NCBI GenBank assembly: GCA_964462535.1
Contig: CAYWXV010000096.1
Location: 1-7,542, forward strand
Reading direction: 5' to 3'
Source of the DNA: CAYWXV01 sp964462535
GTDB taxonomy: Bacteria > Bacteroidota > Ignavibacteria > OLB7
Length of the DNA: 7,542 bases
Shown: positions 1 to 5,718 of the stretch, one piece after another
Layout: each line of letters opens with the position of its first letter
Numbering within the stretch: the stretch's first letter is position 1
Made by a program: the position numbers and the translations under genes
The notes under the pieces: generated by a model
Told to the model about the DNA's origin: nothing
The model's database searches: none
The model's input: the letters and a program-made list of their open reading frames with translations, nothing else

Positions 1-363
1 GTCGACGACATAGAGAGTGCCGCCACATTCTACTCCGTTCTGTTTGATACTCCTGGGACACGAGTCTCATCGGGGAGGCACTATTTCGATTGCGGTGGGA
101 CGATCCTTGCGTGCTACGATCCACGCGCCGACGGTGACACGATGGAGGCCGAGTCGAAGAAGCATCCTTACGAGTTCTTCTATTTCTCGGTCGACAATCT
201 GGAAGTGATCCTCGACCGCTTGTCAAAACTGAATCCCCGATTTGTGGATTCGGCACCACGCGACATGCCATGGGGCGAACGCTCCCTCTACGCACAGGAT
301 CCGTTCGGGAATCCTATCTGCTTCGTCCAGGCCGGAACCGAGTTTGTGGGTAAGGGAACGTAG
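1..363 (+). CDS. VOC (glyoxalase/bleomycin-resistance fold) protein, 5' end missing
   Basis: Frame 1 is open from the first base to a TAG at 361-363, giving 120 visible residues; the true start lies outside the window. The segment begins VDDIESAATFYSVLF, the usual first helix of a VOC module, so probably only about 10-15 N-terminal residues are missing. The second half has the classic C-terminal VOC strand, PWGERSLYAQDPFGNPICFV at residues 90-109, where the Glu of GER is a typical metal-ligand position and DPFGN is the family turn. The first metal ligand, usually near the N-terminus, cannot be seen. VOC members include glyoxalases, dioxygenases, epimerases and antibiotic-binding proteins; nothing here picks a substrate. 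An ATG at 142 lies in frame but in the middle of the fold, so it is not the start. The gene converges on the Rieske-GltS operon, 96 bp away. Confidence 0.85.
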   Translation, partial: VDDIESAATFYSVLFDTPGTRVSSGRHYFDCGGTILACYDPRADGDTMEAESKKHPYEFFYFSVDNLEVILDRLSKLNPRFVDSAPRDMPWGERSLYAQDPFGNPICFVQAGTEFVGKGT

Positions 364-411
364 ATCGGGAGGCCATGATCCCACGCAACACATGAAGCCA
401 GCCGGGACTGC

Positions 412-430
412 GGTTACCGTCGCGGTCACC
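412..430. terminator. Possible hairpin between convergent genes
   Basis: GGTTACCG-TCG-CGGTCACC forms 7 of 8 pairs around a 3-nt loop, in the 96-bp gap between the VOC stop (363) and the Rieske-GltS stop (460). There is no clear T-tract on either side (only TTCTCC follows on the + strand), so an intrinsic terminator role is a position-based guess. Confidence 0.3.
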
Positions 431-459
431 TTCTCCGGTTTCAGCTGCGGGCCCGTCCT

Positions 460-2085
460 TTAACCACCAACGCCCGAATACTTCACTCCCGACAGGTCTG
501 CAATCTCCTTCTTCCACGTTGTCAGGTCTTCCGGCGTGAATCGTGCGAGATGGTCGTGGCCACACGCGCGCGCCAGAACACGCATCAGGGATACCGTCGC
601 CTCCAGGTAGTTCTTCAGTTGTACAGCGGACGTATCGATCATTAATCGTGCACGGAGGTTCTCTTTCTGCGTCGCAATGCCGACGGGACAGTTGTTTGTG
701 TGACATGCCCGCATTCCAAGACAACCGATTGCCTGCAGGGCAGAGTTTGCGATCGCTACTCCATCCGCCCCTAGCGCCATTGCCTTCAGGAAATCGGATT
801 CGGTCCGCAGTCCACCTGTCGCGATTAGCGTTACGTCACGACCTGCAGTACGATCCAGATGTCGTCGGGCACGCGGTACCGCGGCCATCAGGGGAATTGA
901 AATATTGTTCTTGAAGATTTCCGGTGCGGCCCCTGTTCCACCCCCGCGACCGTCGATAATGATATAGTCGATTCCGATCTCCAGTGCGAAATCGATGTCT
1001 GCTTCGATGTGCTGTGCCGAGATTTTGAAGCCAACAGGAATCCCCCCTGATGCCTCGCGTACTTCCTCCGCAACACGTCGAAAATCGGCGGGCGTGGTCA
1101 TGTCGGGAAAGCGTGAAGGACTTACAGCGGGCGTTCCTGGCGTCAGCTCACGCACCTCAGCGATTCTCCCCATGACCTTCTCCCCGGGCAAATGACCGCC
1201 AGTGCCTGTCTTCGCTCCCTGTCCACCCTTGAAGTGAAACGCCTGCACACGCTTCACCTTGTCGATACTCCAACCGAATCGAGCGGAGGCCAGTTCGTAG
1301 AAATAGCGACTGTTTGCTTGCTGTTCCTCCGGGAGCATCCCGCCTTCTCCTGAACAGATACCGGTCCCTGCCATTTCCGCCCCCTTCGAGAGAGCAATCT
1401 TCGCCTCCATGCTCAAGGCACCGAAGCTCATATCGCTCACGAAGATGGGAATACTGAGACGGAGTGGTCGCTTTGCGCGCGGTCCGATAACGAGCTCTGT
1501 CCCCACGTCGGCATCGTCAAGCAACGGTGGGCGGGCAAGCTGCGCGGTGAGAAACTGAATATCGTCCCATTGCGGGAGCTCCGGAAGGGGTACACCCATG
1601 GCCGACACGGCGCCATGGTGTCCTATCCCCTCGGCCCCCAATCGGGCCAGGTTCTGGATATAGGAATTCCGCACCTCCTCGGGGCCACCATGGATGTCGG
1701 CATAAAGGCCCAGATAGTCATCCCGTCGGTAGGGCTGCGGATGCTCTCTCTCCCACGCATGCACTTCATCGATATCCACGAAGACGTCGTCGTCTTCGAC
1801 CCACGCGGAGAATTTCTGCAGGACGTCCTGATTCTTGTACTCGCTAATACCGGTATCGTACCGATAGTCCCAATTGTGCAGACTGCAGATCAGGTTGTCG
1901 CCGTCGATGTGTCCGTCTGCGAGCAGCGCGCCACGATGCAGGCACCGTCCGTAGAGGACCGATACGTTCTCATCATATCTGATCACCACCAGATCGACAG
2001 TCGAGGCAAGTGCATACGTCGGTGTCCGATCGGGCAGATTACTCCAGGTCGCTATGCGCTGTCCGTTTCTTCGGGTCGTGCTCAT
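460..2085 (-). CDS. Rieske [2Fe-2S] - glutamate-synthase-like (FMN/[3Fe-4S]) fusion protein
   Basis: This 541-aa protein has two domains. Residues about 10-107 are a Rieske domain with ligand motifs C48-L-H50 and C67-S-L-H70 (CxH-x16-CxxH); it lacks the extra disulfide cysteines of cytochrome bc1 Rieske proteins and so resembles the ferredoxin type. Residues about 180-530 are the FMN-binding central domain of glutamate synthase. Visible there are the GGQGAKTGTGGHLPG loop (287-301), DGRGGGTGAAP (378-388), ATGGLRTESDFLKAMALGAD (422-441) and the [3Fe-4S] cysteines C455, C461 and C466. Neither the N-terminal glutaminase domain nor the C-terminal GXGXG helix of full GltB is present, so ammonia release from glutamine is not encoded here. 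The Rieske cluster probably passes electrons to the 3Fe-4S/FMN centre (inference). Stand-alone members of this family are often annotated as glutamate-synthase-related, with the reaction unproven. The ATG overlaps the stop of the upstream gene (ATGA), and AAAGGA lies about 10 nt before it. Confidence 0.93.
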   Translation of the reverse strand: MSTTRRNGQRIATWSNLPDRTPTYALASTVDLVVIRYDENVSVLYGRCLHRGALLADGHIDGDNLICSLHNWDYRYDTGISEYKNQDVLQKFSAWVEDDDVFVDIDEVHAWEREHPQPYRRDDYLGLYADIHGGPEEVRNSYIQNLARLGAEGIGHHGAVSAMGVPLPELPQWDDIQFLTAQLARPPLLDDADVGTELVIGPRAKRPLRLSIPIFVSDMSFGALSMEAKIALSKGAEMAGTGICSGEGGMLPEEQQANSRYFYELASARFGWSIDKVKRVQAFHFKGGQGAKTGTGGHLPGEKVMGRIAEVRELTPGTPAVSPSRFPDMTTPADFRRVAEEVREASGGIPVGFKISAQHIEADIDFALEIGIDYIIIDGRGGGTGAAPEIFKNNISIPLMAAVPRARRHLDRTAGRDVTLIATGGLRTESDFLKAMALGADGVAIANSALQAIGCLGMRACHTNNCPVGIATQKENLRARLMIDTSAVQLKNYLEATVSLMRVLARACGHDHLARFTPEDLTTWKKEIADLSGVKYSGVGG

Positions 2086-2900
2086 ATCACCGGATTCCTT
2101 TGGAGGAGTGATCGTGCAATTCGTGTCGTTGTCGTTATGAACTCGGCCACGACACTCTCTCTCTTCGTGCTATCGTCAATGGCGTTGATTTCATTCGCAT
2201 CGAGGAGCGCGCCGACCCATCCCTCGGTTTTCCAAGACCCAACAGCCAGAGGAGGAAGATCATCTGTTGGAGGATATGGCCACACGTTGACATACCAGTA
2301 CGGGTTGGGTGTCGCGTCATCGCCGGGAGATAGCCCCACTCCAATGCTCCGTTGCTGCTCGGAAGGAAGCTGCCGGTCTAGAATGGCAAGCGATGCGATA
2401 TCGAAATGATGCGGCCAGCATCGGACTTCCGATGCATCCGGAGTGGACGACCGCCATCCCTCCAGTTGTCGCCAGGCATGCGAATACCACGAAGCGAGCT
2501 CACGAAGCCCATCCGCATCGTCGATAACGAATGGCGCTCCGTTGTAGACTGCGTGCGTGGGAAGATCGTGATCGGGGCGGACAAGAGGAAGATCGTCGAT
2601 CGTGTCGTGTTTGCGAAGCGTCTCCACGAGCCAGTCATATCCCTCGTCCAGCGTATGCTGCTCCAACGGCATCGTCTCGATCACTTCCATGTTGACATCA
2701 AGGAGCAACAACGTGAGCGTTTCGATCTGCACGGCAACTCTCCGTCCGTCTCGCAGCGACTGTGACACCAGCGCCGCGTGACGCTCGCTCCACGTACTAC
2801 TGGTATGACTCCAATCCTCGGCGGGAGGTATCCACGAATAGCCGACCGCCGCGACAATCTGGAGGGCATGATGAGCGAGAATTCTGGTCGTGGACAGCAT
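2082..2900 (-). CDS. Conserved soluble protein of unknown function, operon partner of Rieske-GltS
   Basis: This 272-aa protein shows no signal peptide and no membrane segment. I do not recognise a named domain. It has segments that look conserved: HHALQIVAAVGYSWIPP (10-26), WSHTS (30-34), CWPHHFDIA (161-169), GVGLSPGDD (187-195) and YWYVNVWPYP (201-210). The paired histidines in CWPHHFD and the acidic GLSPGDD could form a metal or active site, but this is inference from residue type only. Its TGA stop overlaps the ATG of the Rieske-GltS gene by 4 bp (ATGA at 2082-2085), a strong sign of co-transcription and translational coupling. It is the first gene of the pair, so the operon promoter should lie in the 2901-3434 gap. 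The ATG at 2900 has no Shine-Dalgarno sequence before it; it was chosen because it keeps the HHALQ segment in the protein. Confidence 0.82.
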   Translation of the reverse strand: MLSTTRILAHHALQIVAAVGYSWIPPAEDWSHTSSTWSERHAALVSQSLRDGRRVAVQIETLTLLLLDVNMEVIETMPLEQHTLDEGYDWLVETLRKHDTIDDLPLVRPDHDLPTHAVYNGAPFVIDDADGLRELASWYSHAWRQLEGWRSSTPDASEVRCWPHHFDIASLAILDRQLPSEQQRSIGVGLSPGDDATPNPYWYVNVWPYPPTDDLPPLAVGSWKTEGWVGALLDANEINAIDDSTKRESVVAEFITTTTRIARSLLQRNPVI

Positions 2901-3434
2901 GTCGATGTGTTGGTGATCGTTGGTACGTCGTCAGGTAACCGCAGCGCGGCGAGGTTCACGGACGGCCAGCGGCGGCGTGCGCTCGTGGCTATTCGCACCC
3001 GAGACTGATTGCGGATGCGGTCAAACGGAATGTCGAAAGTACGACTGTCCGCTGGTCTTGACATGAGTCTCTCGCTCCTTGCGTCCAGCGCAACCCTGGA
3101 CTCAAACCGAGCCAGCGGACCATGCTGTCGCGCAGCGACAACCGCGCTGAATGCCTGACGCCCACTTGTGGTGTGGGCTTCGTGGCGCTGATCAAGAACA
3201 AGGCACAACCCGGGCGCGCTTTGCACCGTGTGGCGTTCGGGCTCACCGTGATAGTAGTTCTGCTCTGCAGATTCTCGGTTGGTGGAACGCCCTCATCGTC
3301 ACGAGAGACCAAGCAGTAATGGCGAACATGCGACGATTTATTCCAGTGCGGCGTTCGACGGCTACCAAACGATGCAGAAGGGCGATATTTCATCGCCTCG
3401 AATCCCCGACTCCAGTTTCCATTCCCCATTCTCC
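2901..3434. other. 534-bp gene-free gap with inverted repeats
   Basis: This stretch separates the divergent 272-aa gene (-) and the small membrane-protein gene (+), so it should hold both promoters. I find no convincing coding gene. Open frames here have biased, low-complexity Arg/Ser-rich translations; the best candidate small frame (3122-3319) is treated under findings. What can be seen is a cluster of inverted repeats at 3047-3178 and a degenerate 7-bp tandem repeat at 3403-3437. No promoter could be assigned with confidence; a weak CAAAnnTA-like match on the complementary strand near 3035-3042 has no TTG partner. Confidence 0.6.
3047..3178. repeat. Cluster of four inverted repeats (possible structured RNA or element remnant)
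   Basis: Four perfect inverted repeats occur within 132 bp. An outer pair GTCCGCTGG (3047-3055) and CCAGCGGAC (3112-3120) encloses an inner hairpin GTCCAG (3083-3088) / CTGGAC (3096-3101) with a 7-nt loop. Then come TGTCGC (3126-3131) / GCGACA (3135-3140) with a 3-nt loop, and GCCCAC (3160-3165) / GTGGGC (3173-3178) with a 7-nt loop. None is followed by a T-tract. The set could be a structured leader, a small RNA, or the decayed end of a mobile element; the sequence alone does not decide. Confidence 0.4.
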
Positions 3435-3437
3435 ATG
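3403..3437 (+). repeat. Degenerate 7-bp tandem repeat abutting a start codon
   Basis: Five 7-bp units in exact register (TCCCCGA, CTCCAGT, TTCCATT, CCCCATT, CTCCATG) share CC at units' positions 3-4 and mostly follow yyCCATt. The last unit contains the ATG at 3435-3437 of the membrane-protein gene. As a result the place of the ribosome-binding site is a C/T-rich tract with no Shine-Dalgarno match. Degenerate heptamer arrays of this type occur between genes in several bacterial groups. Confidence 0.6.
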
Positions 3438-3893
3438 CCTCTCGCAAATCTCTTCTGGCCGTCACTACTCGCGCAGAATCAAGCGGCAACCATTGTCTCG
3501 ATTGTTGTCGCCCTGGCCACCGAGGGCTTCTTTCTCTGGCGCGTAACGCAGTTCGGATTCCTGAAGGTTTCGTTGGCCACGATCAGCATGAACGTGGTGT
3601 CCACATTGATAGGGCTGGCGGCGATGGGCTTGATGGAGGGCGCCCTTCTCGGCGTCACCGGACACACCCTTCCAGTGCTCCTTACATGGGGTGGCTTCAA
3701 CGGTCCCCTCTGGATCATAGCACTCGTGATCTTTGCGTTGCTTGATTCGGCGCTCGAGGGGACGTTCGTTAGGCTCGTGTTCAAGACGCCAATGCCGGTA
3801 GGAGGCTATCTGTTGCTCGCAATCGGGAACATGATCGGCCTGGCATTCGGTGTCATGCTCCACTTCGTTGTGGCGATGGCGCGAGGCGTATAG
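3435..3893 (+). CDS. Small integral membrane protein, four predicted helices, internal repeat
   Basis: This 152-aa, very hydrophobic protein has predicted helices at about 17-37, 44-72, 90-112 and 122-148. I do not recognise a named family. The two halves resemble each other. Helix 1 carries TEGFFLWRV and helix 2 SMNVVSTLIGL; helix 3 carries LEGTFVRLV and helix 4 IGNMIGLAFGV. Thus an E-G-x-F motif (E30, E108) is followed 23 or 24 residues later by a membrane Asn (N53, N132). Conserved Glu and Asn inside helices suggest a transport, ion or sensing role, but no function can be given. The frame is open upstream, and an alternative ATG at 3372 would add 21 polar residues; 3435 is preferred because hydrophobic, family-like sequence begins there. 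No Shine-Dalgarno sequence precedes it. The last two bases of its TAG stop already belong to the left border of the dispersed repeat at 3892. Confidence 0.75.
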   Translation: MPLANLFWPSLLAQNQAATIVSIVVALATEGFFLWRVTQFGFLKVSLATISMNVVSTLIGLAAMGLMEGALLGVTGHTLPVLLTWGGFNGPLWIIALVIFALLDSALEGTFVRLVFKTPMPVGGYLLLAIGNMIGLAFGVMLHFVVAMARGV

Positions 3894-4050
3894 CCTGGTG
3901 GACTGTTGAAGTACTGGTGTTTCGGGGGACTGTTCAAATCGCGCGAGATCAAGGCGCACGACGGGGAGCGAATGAGGCGTACCGCAGTTGCGTTGCAGTG
4001 AGCGACGAGAAGTTCAACCCAGAGATCGCGCGTATCGCAACAGTCTCCTG
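3892..4050 (+). repeat. Dispersed palindromic element, copy A (core 3928-4045, 118 bp)
   Basis: The core begins GACTGTTCAAATCGCGCGAG and ends with GATCGCGCGTATCGCAACAGTC-type sequence, whose complement reads GACTGTTGCGATACGCGCGA, so it has imperfect terminal inverted repeats of about 20 bp. It aligns without gaps to copy B: over the 95 bp from 3941 to 4035, I count 21 mismatches (about 78% identity), and the 15 bp AGAGATCGCGCGTAT are identical. A left extension, AGCCTGGTG (3892-3900), is also shared with copy B. No coding sequence is present, so it would be a non-autonomous, MITE-like element or a palindromic intergenic repeat. It lies between the membrane-protein gene and the cyclase gene. 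Confidence 0.75.
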
Positions 4051-4128
4051 GCAACGGGACCACGTAGCAGGGGATGTGGATTGGTCTCCTTCTATTCGTG
4101 ACGCATCAGCCAAACGCCTGTCTGCATC

Positions 4129-4800
4129 ATGCTCATCGACGTCAGTCACACTGTTGAAGCCGGGATGGTCACGTACAAGGGGCTTCCGGCCCCGATCATC
4201 TGCGACTTCCTCAGTCGGGAGGAGTCGCGAAATCTATACGCGCCCGGGACCGAGTTTCACATAGGTCGAATCGATATGGTGGCGAACACAGGGACCTATG
4301 TTGACAGCCCGTTTCATCGGTACGCTGAAGGCCGAGATCTTGCCGATCTGCAACTCGAGCGGCTCGCAAACGTGGACGGGCTTCTTGTCGACGTTTCCAG
4401 ATCACCGACGCGAGCAATTGACAAATCGCATTTCGACGGCCTGGACGTATCGGGTCGTGCGGTTCTTGTGAGGACGGGCTGGGATGCCAACTGGCGCACA
4501 GATGCGTACTTCGAGGAGCATCCCTACCTGACCGAAGATGCCGCGCGCTACCTTGTGAGTGAAGGGGTAACCATCGTTGGCATCGACTCATACAATATTG
4601 ACGACACGGACGATACGCGAAGGCCGGTCCATTCAACACTCCTGGGCGCCGACGTTCCGATCGTTGAGCATATGGCCCGGCTTGACACGATTCCGGACGG
4701 CCCGTTCCGTTTCTTTGCTGTTCCAGTCAAGGTTCGGGCCATGGGGACATTCCCCGTGCGGGCATTCGTCGTGCATCAACCAGCACCTGCCAGACCGTAG
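4129..4800 (+). CDS. Cyclase-family hydrolase (kynurenine-formamidase fold) with altered metal motif
   Basis: This 223-aa protein is close to the usual length for the cyclase family (KynB, isatin hydrolase and relatives). These are metal-dependent cytosolic hydrolases of amides or lactam rings. It opens with MLIDVSHTVEAGMVTYKG, the normal N-terminus, which supports the ATG at 4129 although no ribosome-binding site is seen. The family signature HxGTHxDxPxH appears at residues 53-63 as NTGTYVDSPFH, so the first His is Asn53 and the second is Tyr57, while D59 and H63 remain. The later elements GIDSYNIDD (151-159) and H168...E180 (RPVHSTLL...VPIVEHM) match the second half of the family site. This is either a variant subfamily with another metal geometry and substrate, or a member with changed activity. 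It is not assigned as KynB: no kynurenine-pathway neighbour is present. Palindromic repeats lie on both sides of the gene. Confidence 0.88.
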   Translation: MLIDVSHTVEAGMVTYKGLPAPIICDFLSREESRNLYAPGTEFHIGRIDMVANTGTYVDSPFHRYAEGRDLADLQLERLANVDGLLVDVSRSPTRAIDKSHFDGLDVSGRAVLVRTGWDANWRTDAYFEEHPYLTEDAARYLVSEGVTIVGIDSYNIDDTDDTRRPVHSTLLGADVPIVEHMARLDTIPDGPFRFFAVPVKVRAMGTFPVRAFVVHQPAPARP

Positions 4801-4817
4801 AAGTCCTCTCGATTCAT

Positions 4818-4890
4818 GAGGCATTTCAAGTCGCGCCTGGGGTTCACGACGAAACATGTAACGCAGGGATCGCACGCATATCAACTGCCG
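4818..4890 (+). repeat. Dispersed palindromic element, shortened and diverged copy C
   Basis: This copy lies in the cyclase-DinB gap. The left end GGCATTTCAAGTCGCGC and the right end ACGCAGGGATCGCACGC-ATATCAACTGCC match the ends of copies A and B. Over the 26 bp starting at ACGCAG, 21 agree with copy B. The terminal inverted repeats survive (the complement of the right end starts GGCAGTTGATATGCG), but about 48 bp of the middle is missing. It has the same orientation as copies A and B. The rest of the 153-bp gap (4801-4953) shows nothing else. Confidence 0.55.
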
Positions 4891-4953
4891 GCCCGCGACG
4901 TCCCGATTGTGCGTACACGAACACTCAACAGCTAACCCTCACGAACTACAATT

Positions 4954-5508
4954 ATGTCCGAAGCAGACCGGCAACTCGATGAACTCAAGCACATGCTGGA
5001 CGCCACCACGAAGCAGATGCATGATCTTGTCGACGGACTTGACGAAGAGGCATGGGGAAAACGGCCTCCGAGCGGGGGTTGGTCGATAGCCAAGTGCATC
5101 CAGCATCTTAACATTACGTCGCGGTCGTATGAGGAATCGATTCCAGCAGCAATCGAAGCGCTGAAGGCGTCACGGAAGCCGGGACCGTCGAAGTACCGCC
5201 GCGACCTCTTCGGATGGCTTCTCTGGAAGGGATTGAAGCCACCGGCGAAACGGAAGTTCGTCACACCCCCGCCTTACGATCCTGAGACAGTCGAACCGAA
5301 GGAACAGGTGGTGGCAGAGTGGGAGCGACTCCAGGAGATGCTGAAGGGGTTTATCGAGCAGGCACGTGGTCTGGATCTGGGTGCCCGAAAGATTGTCTCC
5401 CCATTCAATGCCCGAATATCCTACAACCTCTACGCGGTCTTCCACATACTGGAGGTTCATCAGAGGCGGCATTTGTGGCAGGCTGCGGAGGTAGCCAGGA
5501 CGTTCTGA
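4954..5508 (+). CDS. DinB-fold (four-helix bundle, putative metal-binding) protein
   Basis: This 184-aa cytosolic, mostly helical protein has the DinB_2-type layout. There is an N-terminal helix (LDELKHMLDATTKQMHDLV), then W34 and the segment GGWSIAKCIQHLNITSRSY, containing H51 in the family position (W43-x7-H51). The last helix, YAVFHILEVHQRRHLWQ, supplies H169 and H173. H51, H169 and H173 match the usual three-His metal site of DinB/YfiT-like proteins. The family includes thiol-dependent transferases (bacillithiol, mycothiol) and many members of unknown role; no substrate can be deduced. The region about 75-110, rich in Lys, Pro and Arg (LFGWLLWKGLKPPAKRKF), is a loop seen in part of the family. 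The ATG at 4954 fits the family N-terminus; no ribosome-binding site is visible. Dispersed repeats lie on both sides. Confidence 0.88.
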   Translation: MSEADRQLDELKHMLDATTKQMHDLVDGLDEEAWGKRPPSGGWSIAKCIQHLNITSRSYEESIPAAIEALKASRKPGPSKYRRDLFGWLLWKGLKPPAKRKFVTPPPYDPETVEPKEQVVAEWERLQEMLKGFIEQARGLDLGARKIVSPFNARISYNLYAVFHILEVHQRRHLWQAAEVARTF

Positions 5509-5567
5509 CCAGTTTCCGATGTTCTGTTCTGAATCGGCCGGGCGCCAAACGACCGGCGGCCTCTAAG

Positions 5568-5718
5568 AGCCTGGTGAATAACTCTCCGATCAAGAGGCTG
5601 CACACATCGCTCGAGGTCAAGGCGCGCGACGACGAGCGAATTGGGCCTTCTGGAGATACGCGGCAGTGAGCGACGACGAACGCAACGCAGAGATCGCGCG
5701 TATTTCAACAGCCTCCTA
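5568..5718 (+). repeat. Dispersed palindromic element, copy B (core 5596-5713, 118 bp)
   Basis: The core is exactly as long as copy A's core. It starts GGCTGCACACATCGCTCGAG and ends CGCGCGTATTTCAACAGCC; the complement of the right end is GGCTGTTGAAATACGCGCG. The left extension AGCCTGGTG at 5568-5576 is shared with copy A. It fills most of the gap between the convergent DinB and DUF92 genes and could serve as a two-way terminator (inference). The bases just outside its right end (CTA at 5716-5718) are the complement of the DUF92 TAG stop. Upstream of it, 5509-5567 holds only a weak GC-rich inverted repeat (GGCCG...CGGCC). Confidence 0.75.

Noticed and set aside
460..2085. Calling the fusion protein gltB
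   Set aside because: It lacks the N-terminal glutaminase domain and the C-terminal domain of GltB, and has a Rieske domain instead; the symbol would imply an unproven reaction.
1570..2409. Long open frame of 279 codons on the + strand
   Set aside because: It lies antisense across the junction of the two-gene operon, whose frames have clear Rieske/GltS motifs. Its translation has no recognisable domain and is explained by the codon usage of the opposite strand.
3279..3434. TTG at 3279 as start of the membrane protein
   Set aside because: The added 52 residues are polar and unlike a membrane-protein start, and include the heptamer repeat; the frame is open there by chance.
2681..3489. Minus-strand frames across the 2901-3434 gap
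   Set aside because: Arg/Ser/Pro-rich translations without motifs, overlapping the 272-aa gene or the inverted-repeat region; no start context and no neighbouring partner.
4129..4800. Calling the cyclase kynB
   Set aside because: Two metal-binding histidines of the signature are replaced, and no kynurenine-pathway gene is nearby.
3892..5718. Integron attC sites
   Set aside because: The elements' ends read GRCTGTTGA inward, not the RYYYAAC...GTTRRRY pattern of attC, and no integrase is in the window. The cassette-like layout is kept only as a hypothesis.
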